Shown piece after piece: positions 55,075 to 64,000 of a DNA stretch of 64,000 nucleotides (its first letter is position 1; each line of letters opens with the position of its first letter). Where the stretch lies: NCBI GenBank assembly GCA_948567375.1, contig OX419759.1, positions 59,311,493 through 59,375,492 of the forward strand. Reading direction: 5' to 3'. A program made the translations under genes and the position numbers. A model generated the notes under the pieces. The model had not been told where the DNA came from. It ran no database searches and saw only the letters and a list, made by a program, of their open reading frames with translations. Source of the DNA: Lunularia cruciata (taxonomy: Eukaryota > Streptophyta > Marchantiopsida > Lunulariales > Lunulariaceae).

Positions 55075-56370
55075 ACGGGTGATTCTTGCACTAGAGTGGT
55101 GGTGATTACACATAAGGTCCATTCTTGGATGGTACCTAATGTATTGTTAGATGCAGCCAGAGTGGGATCATGGGCTCATTGTCTTTGTCTGTGGTGGATG
55201 AACCTCTTACCCATAGAAGTTCTATAGTGTGCATATGATGGGACTCTACGACTATAATACCAAGAGCTACCCATATGATCTAGATGTGAAATTTGGTTTG
55301 GTAACATCTGGAATGATTTTATACATGATGGTAAAAATAGATCAGATAGAAGTATCATCAAAAGGGTACTTCTACTAATAGGGCAGACAACCAAAATAGA
55401 TTTGAAAACCTTAGAACCAATAGTTAGACATATGATTTGAAGGTGAGAATTGGGTTGGTAACATCTAGAAGGAGGTTACACAAGATGAAATTAATAGATT
55501 AGAAAGAGGTATCACTAAAATGGGACTTCTACTAATCGAGTTGGAACCGAGATATGTGTGAAATCTTTGAAGGCAATTTCAAAGGCCTAAACAGATGAAT
55601 TAGGCCTCAAAAATGTTCACATTCTCCCCCCCCCCCCCCTCTTCCCCTCCTCAACAAAGGAAAATTTGGCCTTCCCTCCTCCTTGCTTTGTCTTGTCAAG
55701 AGCTTTCCAACGGTACCTCACCCATGTGATTCTAAGATTCCTATAGGAAGATTCACTAAAAGATTCCCTCCGGTCAAAGCTTGTTTGACCAACCAGATAG
55801 GACCAGGACCGACATGTCACCCATCCAAGTAAGTAATCCAAGGGTGGAGCTTGCTAACATGTCACCTATCTATGTACCTAATCCTATGGTGGAGCTTCAT
55901 TGGAGGAGATCCGTTTTGCCTATATAATAAAGAGAAGGTGCTCCTTTGGGGCATCGGAGTTTGATTGTGAAAGTGTGTGTTTCTCATGGTGAGTTTCTCT
56001 TCAAGTCTCCTACTCTCAGAGTATTACAACGACTAGACCATATCCTTGTTGATGACATCTTGGATGTTGGGCGTTAGTCGCAAATGGTGGTAGTGGCTGA
56101 TAGGTCACCTGTGGTAGTGGTGAACCTAGTTGGACACTCCAAACTCGCTTTTCCCACATTGCTAAGTTTCTTAGACTCTCATGCTTTTGGAGTGGGAGGA
56201 CCTGGACTTGTTTGGGACTCCCAGCTACAGCAATTAGTGGAGCACAATGCTAATAAGAGAGAGTGTGCATTGGGTTTTTGCACCGATATTACCGCTCTTC
56301 CAACAATGTTAGAGGCATCCATGCGTCAGGTGTTAGGTCAGGCTATGGACCTCAATTTTTTGACCTAGAT
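55075..56370 (+). pseudogene. element D: C5-cytosine-methyltransferase-like domain, C-terminal lobe
   Basis: After removing the solo LTR 55253-56028, one frame runs across the junction (DGTLR then LDHILVDDILDVGR) with only two stops. It reads VVVITHKVHSWMVPNVLLDA, then ARVGSWAHCLCLWW at the motif VIII position, a target-recognition-like stretch (ADRSPVVVVNLVGHSKLAFP), NANKRECALGF fitting motif IX (R, then E, then GF) at 56246-56278, and LGQAMDLN in the place of motif X (GNAV) at 56332-56355. The N-terminal lobe with motifs I, IV and VI is missing, probably lost with the 44 kb insertion complex. It sits between protease and RT of D. Methyltransferase capture by retrotransposons is known in some algae and dinoflagellates. 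Here only a relic remains. Confidence 0.6.
55253..56028 (+). mobile_element. solo LTR of chromovirus family C, inserted in D
   Basis: 776 bp from TATAATACCAAGAG to CTCAGAGTATTACA, the reverse-complement orientation of the C1/C2 LTRs, with a C run at about 55625. It is flanked by perfect 5-bp duplications ACGAC (55248-55252 and 56029-56033). No internal element sequence adjoins either end, so it formed by LTR-LTR recombination. A TATATAA box lies at about 55921. Its removal restores D's methyltransferase frame. Confidence 0.9.
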
Positions 56371-57034
56371 TGTGAGCCTTGGCTTGGTAGAGTAGTGTAG
56401 GATGCGCTTGATAGGTATAACCACTTGGACTTGTGAGCCTTGTGCCTATCGAGACGATTCAAGCACATGCTGGGGGTGATGGACCGAGTGGACATGGTAT
56501 TGTTGGGACATAGCTAGTAGCTACTAGGGAGAGTGGTCTGCTTGGAGTCCATCCAAGTGAGCATGGGCTACTTGGATTACACCCTTGGTCTATTTGGGAT
56601 ACTGTTAGAGGACATGTGAAGCTTGCAGCCAAAGTGGAGGGAGTTTTTCACATAGAGGTTGGGACCCCTAGTGGTCGTGGGCATGACACTATTCCTCTAA
56701 AGTGCCCAATGTAGTAGCCAATTAGTATATCTTCTACTCCTATAGCAGTTATAAAGGATACTTGAGAGCCAGATCTTGGACCCAAGCTCACAAGACAATG
56801 AGTTTGGAGGTTCTTAAGGAGCCACACAAGTTTTTGTACCTTCAATATGAAAGATTTGGGTGCTCTAAAAGGATATAGTATTTGGAGTGAGCTGACTAGC
56901 AATACACCAATTTTTGACATCCCTATCAATACAATGACATGGAGAGGACATTGATTTAGAGCCGGAGTAAAGACCTTTTTGAGGTTGGTTTGGTGGAGAT
57001 TTCACATGGAGAGTATGCATCAACAATAGTAATG
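56371..57034 (+). pseudogene. element D: linker between methyltransferase and RT
   Basis: No recognisable domain. Short open pieces in changing frames lead to the RT fingers. The plus strand should encode the spacer before RT in an intact relative, but decay is too heavy to read a product. Confidence 0.4.
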
Positions 57035-57580
57035 CTAACCAAGAAGGATATGCATGGCAACTACACAAATAGGCAGATGTGTAGAGATTACCGTCCTACC
57101 AATCAATAGACTAGGGCTGATCAGTATGCCATGCTTACATTGGAGGAAATCTTTGATGTGATTGGCCATGCAAAGGTCTTCAGTATTTTGGATCTTTGAG
57201 CAAGATATCATCAATTGCCGATCAAGGAAGAACATAAGTCCAAGACAACACTTTGGGCTATTGATCCTCACAGCAAGGATGTGTTATATTAGTGGAGGTT
57301 CTTACCATTTGGGTTAAAGAATGCTCCTATTGAGTTCTAGAGGGTCATAGATAGGGTCTTAGTTAGATTGGATTTTGCTCGGTGCTATATTGATGACATT
57401 TTGGTCTATAGCACTACATTGGAGGAGCATGAGAGGCATTTGTTGGAGGTGTTTGAGAGGTTGAGATCTCATAGACTCACATTACATCCTAGGAAATGTA
57501 GGTTCTTCCATGCGCAGGTTGAGTATTTGGGTCACATTATCTACCCCGGAGGACTTGGTGTCCATTAGACCAAGGAAGAG
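57035..57580 (+). pseudogene. element D: reverse transcriptase
   Basis: In one frame with stops: NRQMCRDYRPTNQ (fingers), VFSILDL (first catalytic Asp), WRFLPFGLKNAPIEF, CYIDDILVYSTTLEEHERHL with the YxDD box at about 57386-57397, and CRFFHAQVEYLGHIIYPGG. These are standard Ty3/gypsy RT motifs. Stops fall after LDL, after DVLY and after IEF. It would have copied the D RNA. The open piece 57368-57568 is its best-preserved part. Confidence 0.75.
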
Positions 57581-58230
57581 GTTGGTGCGCGTATTCCTCT
57601 GCCTACGGATGTGAGCATTCCTTGGGTTGGCAAACTTCTATCACCACTATATTAGAGGATTTAGTGTCATTGCCAAGGTCTTGAAAAAGCTGAACAAGCT
57701 TACATAGGAGTGGTGTTGGGGAAATGAGTAGGAGAGAGCTTTTGTTGAGCTCAAGGAGAGGTTGACATCTACTCTTATTTTGAGGACACTGATCAGAGGA
57801 TGACCATTTCATGTTCACATTGATTGGAGTATGTTGGAACTTGGAGCAATGCTCACCCAACATGATGGATGACAAGGGGAAGGAGTTTGTGGTGGCCTAT
57901 GCTAGTTGCTCCAACATTTCAGCGGAGGTGAAGTATATTTTGTATGAGGGAGAGTGCTTGGCAGTAGTATGGGCAGTAGCACATTTCCAATGTTACCTAT
58001 CTGGTAACCCCTTTAATCTCATCATTGATCATTAGCCATTGAAGTGGTTGATGGAGTCCAAAAAAATTTCAAGGGAGCTTGCACAATGCACTCTGATTTT
58101 ATAGGAGTATGACTTCACAGATATTCACCAACTTGGAGTGGTGAACCGTGATGCAGATGGGTTGAGTAGAAACCCATATTCCAATTGGAGACATGGGTCA
58201 AGACTAGGCCATGTTGGCATGGGGAGACAG
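57581..58230 (+). pseudogene. element D: RNase H remnant
   Basis: ORF 57811-58035 holds MFTLIGVCWNLEQCSPNM in one frame and, further on, EGECLAVVWAVAHFQCYLSG followed by NPFNLIIDH, the Glu and the third Asp of a gypsy RNase H. In the next frame FHVHIDWSMLELGAML marks the first Asp. It then degenerates into stops before VNRDADGLSR-like sequence. At least two frameshifts. Confidence 0.55.
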
Positions 58231-58479
58231 ATGAGGAGATGGTGTTAGGTTGGCATGCATCTGCCTTCTCTACATATTTTTTGAGGCTTTGGTGGTATCT
58301 CTCTTAGTGCATACAAAAGGAGTTATTGAGGTCATAGATCTAAAGAGTGGAGATTGTGGAACAGTTCAGCAAGACATTCACAATGATGTGTTAATGATAG
58401 ACAATTTTTGCATTGGTGTTGTGGGTGGCATAGTTGGGGTGAAGGAGAGATTCCATGTCCTTCATGAGCTAGGTGGTTC

Positions 58480-59420
58480 AGATTGGAGTGCAAACACCTT
58501 ATTTGGGTATGGGAGGATAGTAGAGTGCAAGTATTACCACTTCCATCTCAAAGACCACAATTGGTCTGTCATGCTCATGAGGAGCTAGGATATTTTGGAG
58601 TAAAGCGTACATATAGCTTACTCCAAAGTCACTATTGGTGGCGTGGTATGCAGACCAAGGTACATTAGTTTGTTCCCAGATATGTGGTTTGTGATCAAGT
58701 TAGAGCATCATTCAATGCTCCTACGCCATAGTTATACCCATTGACTATCATGAGATTGGATTCCATTGGAGTTTGGACTTTGTTGAACCTTTACCGTTGA
58801 CTATGAGACATCATCGGTATATTTTGGTGATGGCGGAGCACTTCTCCAAGTGGATAGAGTTGGTGGTACTTCCTGACAAGTCCAGTGAAGAGACGGCTTA
58901 TTTGTTCTTGGATCGAGTTCTTAGTCATTTTGGTGCACCAATTGAGGTTTTGACTTATCAAGGTATAGAGTTCTTGGGGGAATTTTAGGTCTTGTGTGAC
59001 AAGGCTTTGATTGATCATCATACTACCTCCCAAGATCACCTTGAGGCAAATGGCTTAGCAAAGAGAGTGGTTCAAACAATGAAGAGAGGATTGCAAAAGT
59101 ATGGTTTGTAGAGAGGCCACTTGGGAGATTGGGATCTCCATTTACCTTGGATGGACATGGGCTATCGATTCAACCGGCAAGCCTCCTTAGCATCCTTCTC
59201 TCCTTGCTTCCTACTCTATGGACAAGATCCAGATTTAACTGCAACCATTTGTCGAGATGTTACTATAGTCTTAGACTTGGATGATCCAGTGGGTGAGCGC
59301 ATGTTCTCAATAGGCAGAGATTTTTCAAAGAGTGATGCCAATGGCCTTTGAGACCTTGGTGATTGCTCAACATAGGGATACCTTATGTTATGCTACTATT
59401 TGAAGAGGAGGTTATAAACC
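58480..59420 (+). pseudogene. element D: integrase
   Basis: HHCC region: VCHAHEELGYFGVKRTYSLL, then VVCDQVRASFN, with the second His replaced by Tyr. Core (ORF 58773-58988): MDFVEPLPLTMRHHRYILVM, FSKWIELVVLPDKSSEETAY and LSHFGAPIEVLTYQGIEFLG. The second catalytic Asp is Tyr (LTYQG for LTDQG). Further on, HLEANGLAKRVVQTMKRGLQ has Lys for the catalytic Glu. Dead through both substitutions and stops. It belongs to a gypsy lineage distinct from C, F, E and the Tat-like copies. Confidence 0.7.
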
Positions 59421-59808
59421 CTCAATCCATCAATTTCATTGAGGTGACTATGTATATCTACATCAGATAGCATCGACAACACTTGAGATTTTGATAGGCC
59501 ATACTATCTTGAGAGTGCATGAGGTTTTACAATTTGGAGTCCTTGTGTTGGAAGGACGTGATGGTGTTGTTTGGAAGGATCATGTGCGCAATTATGTGCC
59601 ATGCCACCTCCCAAACATTGATGGTACTATGGACCCAAGCTTGGTACTTGTATAGGCTAGCTTGAGGTGTATGTTATGTGGCTCTTCTAGTGGAGTTGCT
59701 ACTAAGTTAGTGTGTGATAGTTGTTTGAGAGGATGGCATATGGCATGTATGACTCCTCCTCTCATGGTGGTTCCTCAAAGATAGTGGTTATGTTCTAGAT
59801 GTATTTGA
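59421..59808 (+). pseudogene. element D: integrase tail fused to a PHD finger
   Basis: After the core the frame reads TLEILIGHTILRVHEVLQFG, LEGRDGVVWKDHVRNYVPCH and LPNIDGTMDPSLVLV, one stop, then RCMLCGSSSGVATKLVCDSC, LRGWHMACMTPPL, one stop before W, and WLCSRC. This is a full C4HC3 PHD pattern: CX2C, CX2C, HX2C, W and CX2C (59668-59802), with a stop two codons later. PHD fingers read histone H3 tails. Here the finger occupies the position a chromodomain has in chromoviruses, so a targeting role is a reasonable inference. Confidence 0.7.
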
Positions 59809-60074
59809 CCTATAGTTAGTTCATCCTTTATATAGTATAGATTGTAGACAGGTGACTAATCATGGGGCTCGATAGCATCCGGCCTCCTGATCTTTGCCCA
59901 TCATAGATTATACCATATACTTAGAGTAGATGGCTATCTGGAGTTAGAGAGACCTAATCGCCAACTAGGAAGGCAATTGTGGCACTTTAGAGTTTATGTA
60001 TGATTTATACATGAGTTGTGCTTCTATAGTGTATGATGTTGACAATAATGTATATTGTGTAGCAATATATATGT

Positions 60075-60126
<52 letters not shown>

Positions 60127-60840
60127 TGATAGCTATCATGCCATTTGTAATATTACATCTAGATTGCTCAAACACTAGAGTTGCAATGATAATGGTTAGA
60201 GGTATTTTAGCAATTACTCATAGACTACTTTTTGATAGTCAGATGTTGTGTTTGGGGTATTGACTTCATGATGGGGCCCATTGTCACTTTTCACCATTCA
60301 CATTGTTAGGTGTGCCATTAGCAATACCATTAGGGTTGGAACCTAGCTCGATTCTAGGGGGTATACTTTTGAAGTGCAGCTCCAAAGAGCTCACTTCTCT
60401 GATATTGAGCTTTCAAGTTCCTGGCTATGCTCTATCCACCGAGCATCACCTAGATTCTCTTAGCTAGAGTGGGTGTGGCTTGACAATGATCAATGCCCAG
60501 TTGCTGGAATATTATAAAGTGACAGATCAAGTACTTTGATTGAGTGTGAGTCAAGTTGTGTAAGCAAACTGATTATTGTGGCACTTTAGAGTTTATGTAT
60601 GACTTATGTGTGAGTTTTGCTTCTATAGTGTATGTTGTGTAGTGATGTATATACGCACCACAATTTAGTATGAGGTGGAGCATAACAAGATTTATAGCTA
60701 AACTTCTCACTCAAACCTAAACCCAAGTAGTTCAAGAGTGAGAGGTGGTGGCCACCAAAATGCTAGACAAGAGATAGTAAATATTTGAACACTCATGTTT
60801 ATTGTATACCAATACTAAATATTTTGACACTCTTGCTTAT
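59809..60840. other. element D downstream region, LTR not resolved
   Basis: No coding signal. It contains a duplicated segment of about 80-95 bp (59976-60072 and 60575-60653, both starting ATTGTGGCACTTTAGAGTTT) and a TA microsatellite. The 3' LTR of D should lie here, but I found no matching 5' copy. Confidence 0.4.
60079..60123. repeat. (TA)n microsatellite
   Basis: An uninterrupted TA run of about 45 bases directly after the first copy of the duplicated segment of the D tail. Confidence 0.9.
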
Positions 60841-61531
60841 TTTATACCATGTCTTAGTTTATAACAAGAGTATAAATGCTTATTCTTAGCTAAAGACTTT
60901 GTCATGATATTTTCAACTACCATCAAAGTGGGATTATAGACAATGATAATTTATAAAACATCAAATAAATCTTTGATGAGATGACATCTTATATCTACAT
61001 GTTTAGATCATTTTTGACTCATTTGATTGTTGAACTTGTGCTATTGTGTTCTGGTCATCACAATATAGTGTAGTTTGTATCATATCAAACTTCAGCTCTT
61101 GCAATAATCTTCTTATCCAAACAGTGTCAATACAAGCATGGGAAAAACCATATATTATGCTCCTACAAAAGACAGAGCCACAATTTTTTGATGCTTGGAT
61201 GTCAAATTGATAGTTCCACTAAACAATAAAAAATAGAAGCCCAAAGTAGATCTTTTGATGTCTTAGCATGTAGCACAATATGCATCATAAAACCCATGTA
61301 ACTCATATGTGTCTTCTTTTTTGATGAATTTGAGTCCAATGTCATGGCTACCTTGTAAGTAGCAAAAAGATCCTTTTCTCAACTTTCCAATGAATGATTC
61401 TTGGATTGGATATAAATTGGGAGATTGTGCTCACAACATAGAATATATTGGATCTAATACATATTAGGCACACATTAGGCTTCAAACATTGCTTAAAAGG
61501 GTATGGAGTCCATTTTTACTTTCTTCGTCTC
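60840..61531 (-). pseudogene. Ty1/copia RNase H remnant
   Basis: On the minus strand: THMSYMGFMMH, then LLWASIFYCLVE, IARAEV, a Thr/Asn stretch with YIVMTRTQ, then SKHVDIRCHLIKDLFDVL and NPTLMVVENIMTKSLAKN. The last two match the copia RNase H end (K-H-I-D-I-R-Y-H and D-I-M-T-K). Many stops and changed residues make it a decayed fragment. It is the only Ty1/copia sequence I recognise in the window. It is cut at 61531 by a solo LTR, and I could not follow it beyond 62285. Confidence 0.7.
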
Positions 61532-62284
61532 TATAATACCAATAGCTAGACATATGATCTAGATGTGAAATTTGGTTTGGTAACATTTGGAAGGATATCA
61601 TACATAATGGACTAAATAGATTAGATAAAGATATCACCAAAAGAGTACTTCTACTAATAGTGTAGAAACCCAAATAGACTTGAAAACCTTAGAACCAATG
61701 GCTAGACATATGATCTAGAGGTGAAATTTAGTTTGGTAATATCTGAAAGGATATTATACATGATGCACTAAAACAATCAGAAAGAGGTATCACCAAAAGG
61801 GTACTTCTACCGATAGGGCAAAAACCAAAGTAGGCATGAAATCTTTAGTCAATTTTGGAGGCCTAAATGGATGAATTAGACCTTTAAAATGTGTAGATTC
61901 CCCCCCCCCCTCCCCCCCAAAAAAGGAAAGGCTAGCCTTCCCTCCCCCTAGCTTTGTCTCATTGAGAGCTTTCCAATCATACCTCACCCACACGATTTGT
62001 AGATTCTTACAAGATAAAATTCCCTAAAGATTCCCTCCAGTCAAAGATAGGTTGACCAACCAAATAGGATCAGAATCAATATGTCACCCATGTATGCAAC
62101 CAATCTAAGGGAAAAGCTTGCTTACATGTCACCAATCCATGTATCTAATCCAAGGGTGGAGCTTCCTTTGGAGAAGTCCCCTTTGCTACATTATAATGTC
62201 AAAGTGCTCCTTTGGGGCATCAGAGTTTGAGTGTGAAATTTTTGTTTCTCTTCTGTGTCTCTCTACTATCCTTGGAACATTATA
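61532..62284 (+). mobile_element. solo LTR of chromovirus family C, second copy
   Basis: 753 bp from TATAATACCAATAGC to TTGGAACATTATA, same family and orientation as 55253-56028, with a C run at about 61903. It is flanked by perfect 5-bp duplications GTCTC (61527-61531 and 62285-62289). No internal sequence remains. Its terminal dinucleotides have decayed (TA...TA for TG...CA). Confidence 0.88.
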
Positions 62285-64000
62285 GTCTCTATCTTGGGAT
62301 GTTATAACTTTGATAGTTCTAGTCTTGGATTGGAGAGCATATTTTATACTTAGACATGTTGAACTCATAAATTTTCTCCTATGTATAATTTGCTTGAGTC
62401 ACTCATATCCATCCTTGTTGTTTGACATAGTATAGACCATTGGAGGAAGGTTTTGGGTGAAGATTTGGGTGACATTGTAGTACATACTCTTGATACTAAA
62501 AATTGAGAGACAAAACACATAGCAAAGAAATTGCAAGTTGCCTTCACTCAAGAGAATACCCAAGAAATGGTTATTGGGTGTTAACTTGCAAAGACCATTT
62601 GAAGTGAACCACTGCAATGTTGATCATACAAATTTTCTGCTCAAAAAGAACCACCTACATCATGATGATTAGGTGGTTTTCTTTGAGGATGTTTTTGAGA
62701 GACATAACATCTATTGGGTCTGCATGTTCTAGAATCACACTCCAAGGATGTTTGGGTCTTTTGTGGGTAGAGGACCACATTACTTAATGTAGTTTTCTAT
62801 TCATTTTTATGCAGGAATTCCATTACTCATGGGAGAAGAAGAAGATGTTCATAGACCATATCATCTTTGTGTCTTATTTGAACAACAAGCAAAGAAGTTT
62901 TTTGGTTAGCCCTAAATTAGAGAAGCCAATGCATACTTCATGAAATCAAGAAAATACATGAAGACCAAAGAAAAAACACATGAGCATAAGCCAATAGCCA
63001 ATAGCTAAGCATTGATCCCTAATATCCTAGAAGATGGGTGAGACCCCAACAAAATCAACCCCCTTGTCTTGATTTGCCAAGAAAATGCAAGCCTTTGTAA
63101 TTGAAGTTGATGATGAATCTATTCAAGTTGTCTCATTGTCAAGAGGTAGTGATAGTTTGAGTAGCAAGACAAATACCAAAGAGCCAAGTTCTATCATTCA
63201 ATTAGAACTTTTTAAGGAAGAGATGGGGTTATTGGGGGAACCCATCAAGAAGAGAAGATGGCAAAGGCAGACCAGAGCTCACTTGAGATGTAAAGGCACC
63301 AAGTTTGATGTCATGAGATGTGTTGAAGATAGTATTATTCCTCCCATTTGATTCCTAGAGTAAATATTTTTATAGTATGCAAGATAATGGCAAGATGTTG
63401 AAAAGATGGGACTACTAATGCATCCATGCATTCTCTTCAATAGCCCCATCATGAGGTAGAAGAGATGGGGCTATTGAGGAGAATGCATGCAATATTGTAC
63501 CAACATTGGGAAGACACAAATCCATTTAAAGAAAAGTTAGCTCTAATGATGAGGATTATTGATATGTTTACAAAAAAGAAAGTGTAATTGCAAGAAGAGT
63601 CAAGGGAGTTGAGAAGAAAGTTGAAGAAGCAAAGATTGAAAACCAAATGGGTTGCATGCTGCCAATATAGAATTAGTAAAGGAGTACCAAGAATTGATAT
63701 GTATGCATGCTACAACTCTCATGGAACTCAAGAAGGTGAAAGATGCAAGTGTACTATCAATTGATCAATTATAAGACAAAGTTGAGACTATGAAGAAAGG
63801 ATGAGAGGTGTTGGTGGAACAAAAGGTAGAATTAGAGTCTCAATTGCATATGTTGCAATGGCAAAAGGAAGAAGAGATCTCTTGCTTAACAGTTGAATTA
63901 GAAGCATTCAAGGCTTGTGTTTTGGAGTCAGAGGACCAATTAAAGGAAAAGTAGAATGTTGTGCTTCCTAGTCTTCTTACACCAAACACCATTGATGTAC
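62285..64000 (+). other. unrecognised coding-like sequence with coiled-coil character
   Basis: Plus-strand frames give protein-like stretches broken by stops: VVFFEDVFERHNIYWVCMF, SFVGRGPHYLM and FIDHIIFVSYLNNKQRSFLV near 62670-62910; an 88-codon frame at 63085-63351 (FVIEVDDESIQVVSLSRGSD, then EPIKKRRWQRQTRAHLRCKG); and toward the end VEQKVELESQLHMLQWQKEE followed by LTVELEAFKACVLESEDQLK, which looks like a coiled coil. I do not recognise a family. It could be a decayed host-derived or transposon-carried gene that continues past the window. Confidence 0.4.

Overview
This 64 kb window comes from a retrotransposon-rich plant nuclear genome. It holds no bacterial-type operon, rRNA, tRNA or CRISPR array, and no clearly intact host gene. 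Almost everything recognisable is LTR retrotransposon sequence of the Ty3/gypsy superfamily: chromodomain chromoviruses, Tat/Athila-like elements, and divergent lineages with very long LTRs or extra domains. There is also a Ty1/copia scrap. Nesting, size and decay suggest a large-genome land plant. A gymnosperm is plausible, but this is an inference and the species cannot be named.

Layout. 1-7.9 kb: unassigned sequence with a possible non-LTR reverse-transcriptase tail (2.8-3.1 kb), then an AT-rich gene-free stretch (3.6-6.95 kb). 7.9-10.9 kb: gag and protease of a decayed gypsy element, here called D. 10.9-55.07 kb: a nested complex that splits D. It contains (a) chromovirus C1 on the minus strand, itself interrupted by complete chromovirus C2 (12378-18938, imperfect TSD); (b) Tat-like copy 1 (from 19798), whose gag-protease runs directly into the pol of another gypsy family, F; (c) Tat-like copy 2 on the minus strand (26829-34701); (d) long-LTR gypsy element E (34702-55074). 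E's 3' LTR holds a 5-bp-TSD-flanked element G (42538-54130) with a long antisense ORF, and G is split by Tat-like copy 3 (44085-51885). Copy 3 has two 679-bp LTRs that look identical and one open 1608-codon gag-pol, so it is the youngest resident.

55.08-59.8 kb: the rest of D resumes on the plus strand: the C-terminal lobe of a C5-cytosine-methyltransferase-like domain (holding a solo chromovirus LTR), then RT, RNase H, integrase and a terminal PHD finger. D was therefore a gag-PR-MTase-RT-RH-INT-PHD element, and this is the most remarkable system in the window. 59.8-64 kb: D's AT-rich tail, a copia RNase H relic, a second solo chromovirus LTR with a perfect TSD, and unrecognised coding-like sequence with coiled-coil character.

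How it fits together: the TSDs and interrupted reading frames give a relative order, D first, then C1 and E, then C2 in C1 and G in E, then Tat copy 3 in G. Several boundaries lack matching TSDs (copy 1/F, F/copy 2, copy 2/E). Deletion or inter-element recombination has therefore removed the 5' half of C1, the start of E and the N-terminal lobe of D's methyltransferase.
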